Of a stretch of DNA of 64,000 nucleotides, positions 37,690 through 46,351 are shown one piece after another. The stretch comes from an uncultured Roseburia sp. (GTDB taxonomy: Bacteria > Bacillota > Clostridia > Lachnospirales > Lachnospiraceae). The stretch is from contig CANRYS010000002.1 in the NCBI GenBank assembly GCA_947644305.1, positions 1 through 64,000 on the forward strand, given 5' to 3'. The notes beneath the pieces are model-generated. The model saw nothing but the letters and a program-made list of their open reading frames with translations. It was not told the DNA's origin and ran no database searches. Every line of letters begins with the position of its first letter. Within the stretch, counting starts at the first letter, position 1. The position numbers and the translations under genes are program-made.

Positions 37690-38313
37690 TTAGAACACAT
37701 GTAAAATCTTCAAAACCACAATCCCCATAAATACAAGGATAAATGCTACCATGGCATTGGAGGGCTTTTTCAGCTTAAAGTCCAATATATATAAAAATGC
37801 GATAGCGAGCATGGCGAAGGGAAGAGCCGTTAAAAATAGCTGTTCCGAAACCAGTGGACGGAACATATATAGGATCGGAAATAGAATGGCAATGGACGTG
37901 ATGGGGAGACCGTGATAACATTTGCGGTCCTCTTTTTCCGGTTCCTCGTGTTTGAGCTCTTCTAAGACATTAAAGTAGGCAAGCCGGATAACTCCGCAGA
38001 GAACAAAGACGGTCTCCACAGCGATTCCAAAAAGGTTATTCATACCCATGGAATAGGCGATGATCGCAGGAGTGACGCCGAAACAGATGGCATCACACAG
38101 GGAATCGATCTGTACTCCGAATATGATCTGTTCTTTTGTTCTGTTTTTCATGCTTCTTGCAATTTTTCCATCAAAGGTATCACAGGCACCGGCGAGGGCA
38201 AGACAGAGTATGGCAATGTCGTAGTTGCCGGTGAGTGCCTGGGTCATTCCGAAAATGGAAAGCCCGACTCCGAGATACGTCAGTATCACCGAGTAATTGT
38301 AAACGCCTATCAT
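37690..38313 (-). CDS. pssA: CDP-diacylglycerol-serine O-phosphatidyltransferase
   Basis: 207 residues with about six membrane segments. The CDP-alcohol phosphotransferase signature reads DGKIARSMKNRTKEQ ... GVQIDSLCD: the Asp, Gly, Ala, Arg and downstream Asp residues are present, but the Arg-Gly gap is 12 residues instead of 8, an insertion seen in Clostridia homologues. It makes phosphatidylserine from CDP-diacylglycerol and serine, feeding Psd. The start overlaps the flippase-like gene by 4 nt. Confidence 0.9.
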   Translation of the reverse strand: MIGVYNYSVILTYLGVGLSIFGMTQALTGNYDIAILCLALAGACDTFDGKIARSMKNRTKEQIIFGVQIDSLCDAICFGVTPAIIAYSMGMNNLFGIAVETVFVLCGVIRLAYFNVLEELKHEEPEKEDRKCYHGLPITSIAILFPILYMFRPLVSEQLFLTALPFAMLAIAFLYILDFKLKKPSNAMVAFILVFMGIVVLKILHVF

Positions 38314-39362
38314 TTTTTCTCCTCCTCCAATTGATCAGGGGTCTCTCCCCTGACTGTCATATGTGTGATGCACGTTACGATTCCGCTGATGATGATCAGC
38401 ATATAATAGCTGATTCCACGACTCATCAGCATACCGGAGAGGGTAAGTGCAGTGGTTCCAAATACGGGTGTAAAAATCTGCAAAAACAGCCGCTCGCTGA
38501 TCCCCATGCCTCCGGGAAGGGGAAGCATATCCACGGAAATGGAGATCGCCGCCTGCAGCAGCGTTACGGTTATGGCAGAATATCCATCTAGTCCGAAACT
38601 TCTATATACAACGTATGTTACAAAAAATAAAAGTATACGTTGAACAAAAGTGATCACTGTGGTATGAAAGATCACCAGCTTGTTTTCCCGAAGGAAAATG
38701 GCAGCTTGTCTGTAATGATCCATGGAAGCCTGCAGCCGTTCCATGCGGTTATTTTTATTTTTCATCAGATGGAGTTTCTGAAGAAATACAAATCCCTTTG
38801 TGATCAAAAAACGTGCGGTTTCCGGCAGGAATACCAACAAGCTCATAAAAGTGACGCAGAAGACATTTAAGCCCAGTCCCAGATAGAGATAAAACTGAGC
38901 CTCTACCGTCATAGACTGAACCAGCCCCTGCCCGAAAACTGCCAAGAGCAGTCCGATAAAGACCAGTACGAATTTGTATTCGATGGTTACCAGCATAAGG
39001 ATGATGGTGGCTGTCGGGATATCGATCTTCTGCCTTTTCATATAGAAGATCTGTGCAGGCTGTCCGCCGGTGGCAGAGGGTGTGATGCAGCTAAAAAAGA
39101 ATCCCACGAAAGAATACCGTATGCAGTTGATAAGCGGAGCCTTTATCTTCACAGCAGAAAGTAAATACTTGATGATAACGGATTCTCCGCACACATAAAG
39201 CACGACGAGAACAAGTCCTGCCATAATATATAGGACTGGCACACTTTTCAGTGTAGACACAATAGGATCTAGGTCTTCATCGCGAAAAATGAGCCAGAGG
39301 GTAAGTGCCAAAAGCAAAATCAAAAAGGCAATATTCAGCACATTTTTTTTTAGCTTATTCAA
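38310..39362 (-). CDS. lysylphosphatidylglycerol synthase/flippase-like membrane protein (UPF0104)
   Basis: 350 residues, about eight membrane segments, matching the membrane (flippase) half of MprF without its aminoacyl-transferase half. Conserved blocks are SFVGFFFSCITPSATGGQPAQ (central) and PLPGGMGISE near the C-terminus. It could move a lipid or polyprenyl substrate across the membrane. The start is TTG 39362 with GGAG seven bases before it, overlapping the PAP2 stop by 8 nt, so it is translationally coupled. Confidence in the substrate is low. Confidence 0.85.
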   Translation of the reverse strand: MNKLKKNVLNIAFLILLLALTLWLIFRDEDLDPIVSTLKSVPVLYIMAGLVLVVLYVCGESVIIKYLLSAVKIKAPLINCIRYSFVGFFFSCITPSATGGQPAQIFYMKRQKIDIPTATIILMLVTIEYKFVLVFIGLLLAVFGQGLVQSMTVEAQFYLYLGLGLNVFCVTFMSLLVFLPETARFLITKGFVFLQKLHLMKNKNNRMERLQASMDHYRQAAIFLRENKLVIFHTTVITFVQRILLFFVTYVVYRSFGLDGYSAITVTLLQAAISISVDMLPLPGGMGISERLFLQIFTPVFGTTALTLSGMLMSRGISYYMLIIISGIVTCITHMTVRGETPDQLEEEKK

Positions 39363-40059
39363 TGGTTTTCTCCTTGCTTATAAAACCTAATTTCAAATGG
39401 ATACGGTCAAAAAAATGCTGTACATACCGGTAGGCATTTATGCGTTTGTTCAGGGCGAACAAAATCTCTGCGATGAGAAGTCCAGCCACAGCATCTACGA
39501 TATAGTGCTGTTTGGTGGTTTGGGTAGAAATCACCACCAGCAGAGCGAAGATACAGGAAAACCCCCGATACCACGCAGGAACCTTTTTATTTCCTCGGAT
39601 TCCGATGTAACACATCCAGCTCACCAGGCAGTGAATGGATGGGAACAGATTGGCTGGTTGATCGATCTGGTACAGAAAGCGCAGCAGATCATCGGCAAAG
39701 GTAGTGCCCACCACCTCCGGCCGAACATTTGTCGTCGGCATAAGGAAAAAGAAAAGGCCGCATATCACACGGGACATCATATCCGTGGTGACAAAACGGT
39801 AAAACTCAGAGGGTTCGTCTTTGTGAATTCGTGCCACCATGATATAGTTGACCACCCAGAACAGATAGCATCCAAAATAAATATACATCCACCAGGGTAC
39901 CAATGGAACCATCCGGTCTAAGGAAGTTGTGAGGTCATAATGCTTCCATCCGGCACATATACTCATAGCACCACTATACACGATCATATTCAGACCGAAG
40001 GCGCACAACAGTGGCAATATACCATAAAGCGGAATGATTTTTTGAATCAGTTTGTTCAT
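39355..40059 (-). CDS. PAP2-family membrane phosphatase (IPC-synthase-like subgroup)
   Basis: 234 residues from ATG 40059 (AGGGGGG 11 bases upstream); the open frame extends to 40110 without a site. About six membrane segments. The catalytic motifs are the PAP2_3 variants: FPSIHCLVSW, and STQTTKQHYIVDA with the second His and Asp. This variant, where Arg of SRxxxxxH is changed, occurs in inositol-phosphorylceramide synthase-like proteins. It is the first gene of the lipid operon and could dephosphorylate phosphatidic acid or polyprenyl phosphates, or transfer a headgroup. Confidence 0.85.
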   Translation of the reverse strand: MNKLIQKIIPLYGILPLLCAFGLNMIVYSGAMSICAGWKHYDLTTSLDRMVPLVPWWMYIYFGCYLFWVVNYIMVARIHKDEPSEFYRFVTTDMMSRVICGLFFFLMPTTNVRPEVVGTTFADDLLRFLYQIDQPANLFPSIHCLVSWMCYIGIRGNKKVPAWYRGFSCIFALLVVISTQTTKQHYIVDAVAGLLIAEILFALNKRINAYRYVQHFFDRIHLKLGFISKEKTIE

Positions 40060-40154
40060 TATGAAATATTCCCCCCTAGATATCTTTTGTTTTGCGAAAT
40101 ACACAACCATTTTACTATACTAATTGTTTTTTTGCAATAAATAATGCAGATATC

Positions 40155-40183
40155 TTGTTTTGGGGGAGGAATTATGGTAGAAT
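40155..40183 (+). promoter_or_regulatory. promoter of uppP
   Basis: TTGTTT (40155-40160), 17-bp spacer, TAGAAT (40178-40183), 88 bp before the uppP start. Confidence 0.7.
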
Positions 40184-40271
40184 AGTTGCTGATGTCAAAG
40201 CAGGTTTGAATATCAACGGAATATGGGAATCAAACTCATACATAACAGAAAGAACAAGGGGGAACTTTTAC

Positions 40272-41126
40272 ATGAAAATTTTTGATATACTGGTGTCTGT
40301 GATCCTGGGGATCGTAGAGGGAATTACAGAATGGCTTCCCGTGAGCAGTACCGGACATATGATACTGGTAAACCAGTTTTTGACTTTTTCAGACGATAAA
40401 TTCACAGAGATGTTTTTGGTGGTGGTGCAACTGGGAGCGATTATGGCGGTAGTCCTTTTGTTCTGGAAGAAAATATTTCCATTTAACCTGCGCCCGAAAA
40501 AAAATGAACCTGTGGTGAAGATGGATATCATGCAGATGTGGTTCAAAATCCTTGTGGCGACCATACCAGCTGCAGTTATTGGTGTCATTTTTGATGATGT
40601 GATCACGTCAATGTTTTATAATGAGATCGTTGTGGCAGGGGCATTGATCATCTATGGCGTTCTCTTTATCCTTGTGGAAAATTGGAACAAGGGCAGGCGT
40701 CCTGTCATTACTTCTGTACAGGAATTGACCTACCAGACCGCACTGATTATCGGTATTTTCCAGCTTTTGGCAGCTATTATACCAGGAACTTCGCGTTCCG
40801 GCGCTACCATAATCGGTGCGCTGATCATCGGGGTGTCCAGGGGAGTGGCAGCAGAATTTACTTTTTATCTGGCGATTCCAGTTATGTTTGGGGCCAGCCT
40901 ACTGAAGATCGTAAAGAGTATCTCCGATGGCTTGAGCTATGGACCGATGGCAGTGACCACCCTTTTGATCGGAATGCTGGTGGCATTTATCGTATCCCTT
41001 TTTGTGATTAAATTCCTGATGGGATATATTCGCCGCCATGATTTCAAATGCTTTGGATACTATAGAATCGTACTGGGAATCATCGTATTTGCATATTTTG
41101 CTATCAGCGGTGCTGCTGTAATATAA
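40272..41126 (+). CDS. uppP: undecaprenyl-diphosphatase
   Basis: 284 residues from ATG 40272 behind AAGGGGGAAC; longer upstream frames run through the promoter. UppP (BacA) recycles undecaprenyl pyrophosphate to the monophosphate carrier for peptidoglycan synthesis and confers bacitracin tolerance. Both family motifs are intact: EGITEWLPVSSTGH at residues 16-29 and PGTSRSGATI at about 172-181. About eight membrane segments. It is divergent from the phospholipid operon and followed by a large repeat-type terminator. Confidence 0.95.
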   Translation: MKIFDILVSVILGIVEGITEWLPVSSTGHMILVNQFLTFSDDKFTEMFLVVVQLGAIMAVVLLFWKKIFPFNLRPKKNEPVVKMDIMQMWFKILVATIPAAVIGVIFDDVITSMFYNEIVVAGALIIYGVLFILVENWNKGRRPVITSVQELTYQTALIIGIFQLLAAIIPGTSRSGATIIGALIIGVSRGVAAEFTFYLAIPVMFGASLLKIVKSISDGLSYGPMAVTTLLIGMLVAFIVSLFVIKFLMGYIRRHDFKCFGYYRIVLGIIVFAYFAISGAAVI

Positions 41127-41155
41127 CGAAAAACAGAAATACAAAAATACACCAA

Positions 41156-41268
41156 GGGGCTGTCGGGCAATGATAGCTCTAAAACAGGGAGAGTGTACTC
41201 GAAATGGGTCATACTCTCCCTGTTTGTTAAGGGGGATAAAAACAGTAATAACCGATAGCCCCTTTTTT
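41156..41268 (+). repeat. dispersed intergenic repeat, copy 2, forming a compound terminator
   Basis: It begins with GGGGCTGTCGG (41156-41166), which pairs with CCGATAGCCCC (41252-41262) just before TTTTTT. Nested inside is the hairpin ACAGGGAGAGT / ACTCTCCCTGT (41184-41225). The first ~70 nt match 10061-10130. This looks like a structured repeat used as the uppP terminator. Confidence 0.75.
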
Positions 41269-41402
41269 ATAAAAGAAAAAGTTGTATTAGGAAAGGACTG
41301 GATATCATATCAAAAGCGTGTTATAATAAAATGTATCACTATCTGACTAGGCAAAGTGGAACATTTTGACAACTACAGGATGATCAATGTTAGGGAGGTA
41401 CT

Positions 41403-42437
41403 ATGAGAGGAAATCTGTGGGAACTTTTAGGGTGCGGGATCATTGGACTGCTTTTAGGGATCATTGTAATGGGATGGCTGCTGCTGAGGGACAAAAAAAG
41501 GGCGAAGCAGTGGGGGGAAGAACTCGTTAATCAAATTTCAAATAATATAGATATGGTTATGCTCTTATATTCACCTATGGAAAAAAAAGTAATGTTTGTA
41601 ACAGATAGCGTGAGCTGGATGCTGGGGATCCGAAAAGAGCATATATATCAGGACATTCATTATCTTTTTGAGAAGCTTATTATTGTATCCGAAGAAAAAA
41701 ATTTTATGAGGGATTTTCTTGAAGGAAATATTATTCTATCGGCCCAGAAAGAGTGTGAGATCATTGATATGCGTAAAAAGCAGAACCGTTGGGGATATTT
41801 AAAGATTGTACCCCGTGATGACGGCAGCTATTTGTTGACTTTGACCGATGCTACGGTGGAACATGAATTGTCCAATGCACTTCTGGCATCCGTAAATACG
41901 TTGGATGATGTGCGCCGAAAAGATCCAGACCTGGTTTTATCCAGTGTGGAGAAATTGAATCAGGAACAAGAAACGAAATCTGTATTTGAGGAACCTGTGT
42001 CTTGTATTCAGAGAGAAGAAGAGTATCAAGGGCAGAGGCTAGAGGACAGATACGAGAATAAACGGGTTCTGATTGTGGAAGATAATGCCATCAATATGGA
42101 GACAGCATGTCAGATTTTAAAGGGTATGGGAGTGGAGATTGACAAAGCTGTAAACGGAGAAGAGGCAGTTAGAAAATTCCAGAATTCTTGGGAAGATTAT
42201 TATGACCTTGTTTTCATGGACGTTCAAATGCCTGTTATGGATGGAAATGAGGCGGCGAAAAAAATCCGTGCCATGGAGAGAAGAGATGCCAAAGTAATAC
42301 CGATCGTGGCAATGACGGCATATATATTTACTGAGGATATCCGTGCTTCGATTCAGGCAGGAATGGATATGCATATTGCAAAGCCGCTGAATACTCAGAA
42401 ATTATCGGATGTTATGAAAAAATACCTGGCAAATTAG
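41403..42437 (+). CDS. membrane PAS-receiver protein lacking a kinase core
   Basis: 344 residues. A membrane segment (about 8-28) is followed by a PAS-like domain (~45-160: MVMLLYSPMEKKVMFVTDSV ... YLKIVPRDDGSYLLTLTD), a ~50-residue linker and a C-terminal receiver domain (~220-344) with acidic EDN, phospho-acceptor D273 in LVFMDVQMP, MTAY and Lys in AKPLN. A hybrid histidine kinase would have HisKA and HATPase domains between the PAS and receiver parts; here they are absent. It could be a phosphate sink or a scaffold, or the remnant of an in-frame deletion. It lies alone before an AI-2E family gene. Confidence 0.78.
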   Translation: MRGNLWELLGCGIIGLLLGIIVMGWLLLRDKKRAKQWGEELVNQISNNIDMVMLLYSPMEKKVMFVTDSVSWMLGIRKEHIYQDIHYLFEKLIIVSEEKNFMRDFLEGNIILSAQKECEIIDMRKKQNRWGYLKIVPRDDGSYLLTLTDATVEHELSNALLASVNTLDDVRRKDPDLVLSSVEKLNQEQETKSVFEEPVSCIQREEEYQGQRLEDRYENKRVLIVEDNAINMETACQILKGMGVEIDKAVNGEEAVRKFQNSWEDYYDLVFMDVQMPVMDGNEAAKKIRAMERRDAKVIPIVAMTAYIFTEDIRASIQAGMDMHIAKPLNTQKLSDVMKKYLAN

Positions 42438-42512
42438 TATAGTACATTTGGCACGACAAGGATCTAAAATTATGGGGTTTGATAAGCGATTTTTTCGGAA
42501 TGGAGGGGTAGG

Positions 42513-43634
42513 ATGAAATTGGATACTCGGACATGTATCAGAACGGGAATTACGATTGTTGCGATCTATTTATTTATCCATTACTGGTCTGTGATCGCAG
42601 GGGGGATTGGGCTTGCTTTTCACGCGGCATCGCCACTGATTCTTGGTTTTGTGGTAGCTTATGCAGTCAATATATTGATGAGTGTTTTTGAGCGTGTCTA
42701 TTTCCCAAATACCCATAATCGGTTTCTAAACAAGAGCAGAAGAGTTGTTTGTATTTTGGTTTCATATTTGTGCTTGATTGGAATTATCGCTTTGATCATA
42801 GGTCTGATTGTTCCAGAACTCACCAATTGCGTGAAGGTACTTATTGCTAAGATCCCTCCATTGATGGATCAGGTATCAGCTATGTTGCAGAACAATCAGG
42901 AAATGAGCTGGTTTGTAAAAGAGTTTGGTACCATGACAGCCAATGGGAGTATTGACTGGCAGAGCATCGTAACAAAGGCAGCAGACTGGATGGCAGGCAG
43001 TCTGGGAGGAGCGATGGGACTGGTGGGGAGTGTGGTTACAGCAACTTTTTCCACTACCTTTAATATCATTATGAGCATAATATTTTCTGTTTATCTGCTG
43101 GCAGGAAAGAAGAAAATATTGTCCCAGATCAAACGAACGGCGAAAGCCTATTTAAAAACTGCTATTTATGAAAAAATTCAGTATTTTCTTGGAGTACTCA
43201 ACGAAAGTTTTCACAGTTTTATCGTAGGCCAGTGTCTGGAAGCGGTGATCTTGGGCAGTTTGTGTGCCATTGGACTGCTGGTGCTTCGCATGCCCTATGC
43301 TGGCATGATCGGGGCGTTGATCGGTTTTACAGCATTGATCCCGGTGGCGGGAGCTTATATTGGTGGGGCGGTGGGATTTTTAATGATTGCCACAGAGTCC
43401 CCGGTTCAAGCTGTTGTGTTTGTGATCTTTCTGGTGATCCTGCAGCAGTTGGAAGGGCAGTTGATCTATCCCAGGGTAGTCGGGGCGTCTATAGGACTGC
43501 CGGGAATCTGGGTGCTGGCGGCGGTTACAGTGGGAGGAAGTGTGATGGGAGTCAGCGGCATGCTGCTCTTTGTACCACTCGCCTCTGCGGTTTACCGGCT
43601 GCTGAAAGAGGATGTGGATAAGAGGACGAGTTAG
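42513..43634 (+). CDS. AI-2E family transporter
   Basis: 373 residues with the 7-8 membrane segments and the central soluble stretch of the AI-2E/PerM permease family (GLVGSVVTATFSTTFNIIMS, GFTALIPVAGAYIGGAVGF, LEGQLIYPRVVG). Members include TqsA and various ion or quorum-signal exporters; the actual substrate cannot be read from sequence. GGAGGGG precedes ATG 42513. Not obviously co-transcribed with the PAS-REC gene 75 bp upstream, although no terminator is seen between. Confidence 0.9.
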   Translation: MKLDTRTCIRTGITIVAIYLFIHYWSVIAGGIGLAFHAASPLILGFVVAYAVNILMSVFERVYFPNTHNRFLNKSRRVVCILVSYLCLIGIIALIIGLIVPELTNCVKVLIAKIPPLMDQVSAMLQNNQEMSWFVKEFGTMTANGSIDWQSIVTKAADWMAGSLGGAMGLVGSVVTATFSTTFNIIMSIIFSVYLLAGKKKILSQIKRTAKAYLKTAIYEKIQYFLGVLNESFHSFIVGQCLEAVILGSLCAIGLLVLRMPYAGMIGALIGFTALIPVAGAYIGGAVGFLMIATESPVQAVVFVIFLVILQQLEGQLIYPRVVGASIGLPGIWVLAAVTVGGSVMGVSGMLLFVPLASAVYRLLKEDVDKRTS

Positions 43635-43676
43635 CCCCAATTTGCACCACTGTGCAGCTTGGCGTTGCAATCTTGT

Positions 43677-44561
43677 CTATTCTTCCGTTTTAATACAGAA
43701 AGCAAAATAACCGCTTCCTGTGTCCAACAGCAGGCCGTAATCTGGATATGCAGCATTAAATTCCCGCTTCAACTGTTCCCTTGTTATGATATGGCTGCCC
43801 ACTGGTTTATATTGCCCGGAGGTTTGGAAATTTAGGCCGATCCTTTGTATTACCTGCTGTGAAAGTTCCTTTCCGGCGTCGCTGACCATTTTATCGACTT
43901 TATTTAAGTGCATGCCGAGCATAGCGCCTACAGTTTGTAAAATCAGGCACTCTTCCAGTATGAAAAAAACCTGTAATTGCTTTTTTTCACGTCGATGATA
44001 CGTCTGTCGGAAGATCAGGCATGTTCCGAAATCTTCTCCGCTGTAATGCTCACTGACAATGTTAGTTTGTCGTTTGAAAATAGTCTCTACCGTGTCAGCG
44101 ACAGCAACTTCCAATGTCTGGACATCGGATGCAGACCGTTCTTTTTTCCACTTGGCTGAAATTGTCCCTGTTATGGCACGGTCTTCGATCAGAATGTGAC
44201 CGCTCAGCCATCCGAGGCAGATACCGAGGAAATGCCGGATAGATTCCGGTGAATAGTCTGACATCACTAAATCCCTTTCGAGGGCAGGTAGTGTTTTATT
44301 GCGCAGATCATCGTGCAGATGTTTGTGCATCTCATATCCAGGGTAGTGGATGGAGATCATATATGCTTCTTCTTCGGCAAAATGTTTGTCCGCGTAATAT
44401 TTAAAAAACTTGATCCCCTCTGCGCATGCCCATTGTCCTTTTTTTTCTTCTTGATTGAGATAAATAAGCTTTCGCACAATGGAAAAAAGTTTCTGATGTG
44501 CTTTATCTATATTATCTACTCCAATATTAAACCGTTCATCCCATTTCACTTCTTTTTTCAT
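43677..44561 (-). CDS. bacteriohemerythrin fused to a CheX-like domain
   Basis: 294 residues. Residues 1-135 are a hemerythrin four-helix bundle with the di-iron ligands in DKAHQKLF, HFAEEEAYM, HKHLHDDL and GHILIEDR. Residues ~150-290 resemble the CheX/CheC phosphatase fold (EVAVADTVETIFKRQ, EECLILQTVGAMLGM, DAGKELSQQVIQRIG), although the usual E/N catalytic pair is not clear. Such fusions suggest oxygen sensing connected to chemotaxis or phospho-signal removal. AAGGAG precedes ATG 44561. It is convergent with the AI-2E gene. Confidence 0.75.
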   Translation of the reverse strand: MKKEVKWDERFNIGVDNIDKAHQKLFSIVRKLIYLNQEEKKGQWACAEGIKFFKYYADKHFAEEEAYMISIHYPGYEMHKHLHDDLRNKTLPALERDLVMSDYSPESIRHFLGICLGWLSGHILIEDRAITGTISAKWKKERSASDVQTLEVAVADTVETIFKRQTNIVSEHYSGEDFGTCLIFRQTYHRREKKQLQVFFILEECLILQTVGAMLGMHLNKVDKMVSDAGKELSQQVIQRIGLNFQTSGQYKPVGSHIITREQLKREFNAAYPDYGLLLDTGSGYFAFCIKTEE

Positions 44562-44669
44562 TGTATGTCATACTCCTTTATCCTTCTTCTGTGAAATATG
44601 TCAAGAATTTATCTTTTGTTATTAATATATAACGCGCGAAGCCGGAAGTGCTTGTCAAAAAGGTATGGC

Positions 44670-44698
44670 TTTACACTCATGGATACATATGCTACAAT
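44670..44698 (+). promoter_or_regulatory. promoter of the SDR gene
   Basis: TTTACA (44670-44675), 17-bp spacer, TACAAT (44693-44698). Confidence 0.65.
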
Positions 44699-44758
44699 AA
44701 ATTTTAAAATTAAAGATACATGGGATGTGTTCCTGGCTTTCATGGAGAAAGGGGTTAT

Positions 44759-45571
44759 ATGGTAATGGCAGCTTATACATTGATTACCGGTGCAACCGGT
44801 GGTATTGGACTGGAATTTGCAAAGATTTTTGCAGCGAGAGGTAGTTCTCTAATTTTAGTGGCAAGAAATGAAGGACGACTGAAAAAAATTCAATGGGCGC
44901 TGGAGTCTGCATATGGGGTAGATGTGGAGGTTATTTCTGCTGATCTGGCAGAAGATCGGGCGCCAGAAAAGATATACCGCTATGTGAAGTCCCAGGGCTG
45001 GCGGGTGCAGATCCTGGTAAATAATGTGGGGTTCGGTGATCATAATTGTTTTTTTGACACGAGATGGCAGCGACATAAAAATATGATCGATGTGAATATC
45101 ACTGCCTTGATGCATTTGACACATCTTTTTGGAGAAGATATGCGCAAAAATAGGAAAGGGAAGATCCTAAATGTGTCTTCGCTGGCGTCTTTTTGTGCCG
45201 GTCCTTATATGTCTGTGTATTATGCGTCTAAGAGTTTTGTGCGTTCCTTTTCGGAAGCACTTTCGGAGGAACTCAAACCTTATCATGTTACTGTGACGGC
45301 GCTTTGTCCGGGACCGGTGGCTACCGGGTTTGAAAAAAATGCCGGTCTTCAGGATTCCAGAATGTTTAAAATGCTGCATGTATCCGATGCAGCTTCCGTA
45401 GCCCGTGCCGGATATGTGGGGATGATGAAAGGGAAGGCGTTGGTTTATTATGGATGGCAGACCAAAGCGGCGAACCTATTATCCCGGATGTGTCCGAGAA
45501 TGGTGACCCGGAAATCTGCCATGTATATCAATGTAATGAAAGAGAGCAGGAGAGTGTCAGACGTGAGATAG
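44759..45571 (+). CDS. short-chain dehydrogenase/reductase
   Basis: 270 residues from ATG 44759 (AAAGGGG site). Classical SDR: NAD(P)-binding TGATGGIG at residues 9-16, NNVG, Ser in LNVSSLASF, catalytic YYASK, and CPGPVATGF. Arg after strand 2 (VARNEGRL) suggests NADPH. Substrate unknown; the group includes 3-ketoacyl and steroid reductases. An Sfp-type transferase gene starts about 50 bp downstream, so a link with carrier-protein chemistry is possible. Confidence 0.9.
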   Translation: MVMAAYTLITGATGGIGLEFAKIFAARGSSLILVARNEGRLKKIQWALESAYGVDVEVISADLAEDRAPEKIYRYVKSQGWRVQILVNNVGFGDHNCFFDTRWQRHKNMIDVNITALMHLTHLFGEDMRKNRKGKILNVSSLASFCAGPYMSVYYASKSFVRSFSEALSEELKPYHVTVTALCPGPVATGFEKNAGLQDSRMFKMLHVSDAASVARAGYVGMMKGKALVYYGWQTKAANLLSRMCPRMVTRKSAMYINVMKESRRVSDVR

Positions 45572-45622
45572 AGGGAAGAGGTTTTGATGAAGGCTATTAT
45601 ACGAGCATGAGGATAGGAACAT

Positions 45623-46297
45623 ATGCAACAGAAACAGATGGAAGTTAAAGTGTACTTTGTTGAATTAGATGAGAAAATACCATTTTTAACCTATGAACAT
45701 TTGTTACAATTATTATCTACAGAGAAAAGAGAAAGAATATGGCGGTTTCATTTTGATATCGATAAAAAGCTAGGCGTTGTATCTGATTTATTGGTACGCT
45801 ATCTTGCCTGCAATTATTTAGATGTGGATAATTCTAAATTGAGATTTGAGACAAATGAATATGGGAAACCATTCCTTGCTGGAATACCTGATTTTCATTA
45901 TAACATTTCACACACAAGAAATGCTATTGCAGTGGCAGTATCGAGAAATCCAGTAGGGGTCGATGTTGAGAAAATCAGGGAATATGAAAGCGGAATAGTA
46001 AGCCGTTTTTTTTGTCAAAAAGAAAAAATCTACATAGAAAATGACATTGAAAACGCATCAAGGCGTTTTTATGAAGTCTGGACCAAAAAAGAAGCGTATA
46101 TAAAGTGGGTAGGAAAAGGTTTGTCAATTCCATTAAATTCATTTGACGTTTTTGATGATAAACTGTCATGTTGTATGAAAACATTTGAGAACAGGAACTA
46201 TTTGATTTCCATTTGCAAAGCAGATCATATTCATCTAGATTTTCTCTATGACATAAACGAAGGATCATTATACGAAAAGTTTACCAATCTACAATAA
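45623..46297 (+). CDS. 4'-phosphopantetheinyl transferase (Sfp-type)
   Basis: 224 residues. Sfp-type enzymes attach phosphopantetheine from CoA to carrier proteins. Motifs are PDFHYNISHTRNA, GVDVEKI (metal-binding Asp and Glu) and FYEVWTKKEAYIKWVGKGL. The length is typical for Sfp rather than AcpS. Codon use is more AT-rich than that of neighbouring genes. No nonribosomal peptide or polyketide synthase is in the window, so the carrier is elsewhere or is the housekeeping ACP. Confidence 0.92.
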   Translation: MQQKQMEVKVYFVELDEKIPFLTYEHLLQLLSTEKRERIWRFHFDIDKKLGVVSDLLVRYLACNYLDVDNSKLRFETNEYGKPFLAGIPDFHYNISHTRNAIAVAVSRNPVGVDVEKIREYESGIVSRFFCQKEKIYIENDIENASRRFYEVWTKKEAYIKWVGKGLSIPLNSFDVFDDKLSCCMKTFENRNYLISICKADHIHLDFLYDINEGSLYEKFTNLQ

Positions 46298-46351
46298 TAT
46301 ATGATATTATTATAGTACTTGTACTATAAAACACAGGAAGGGGTATTTTCT

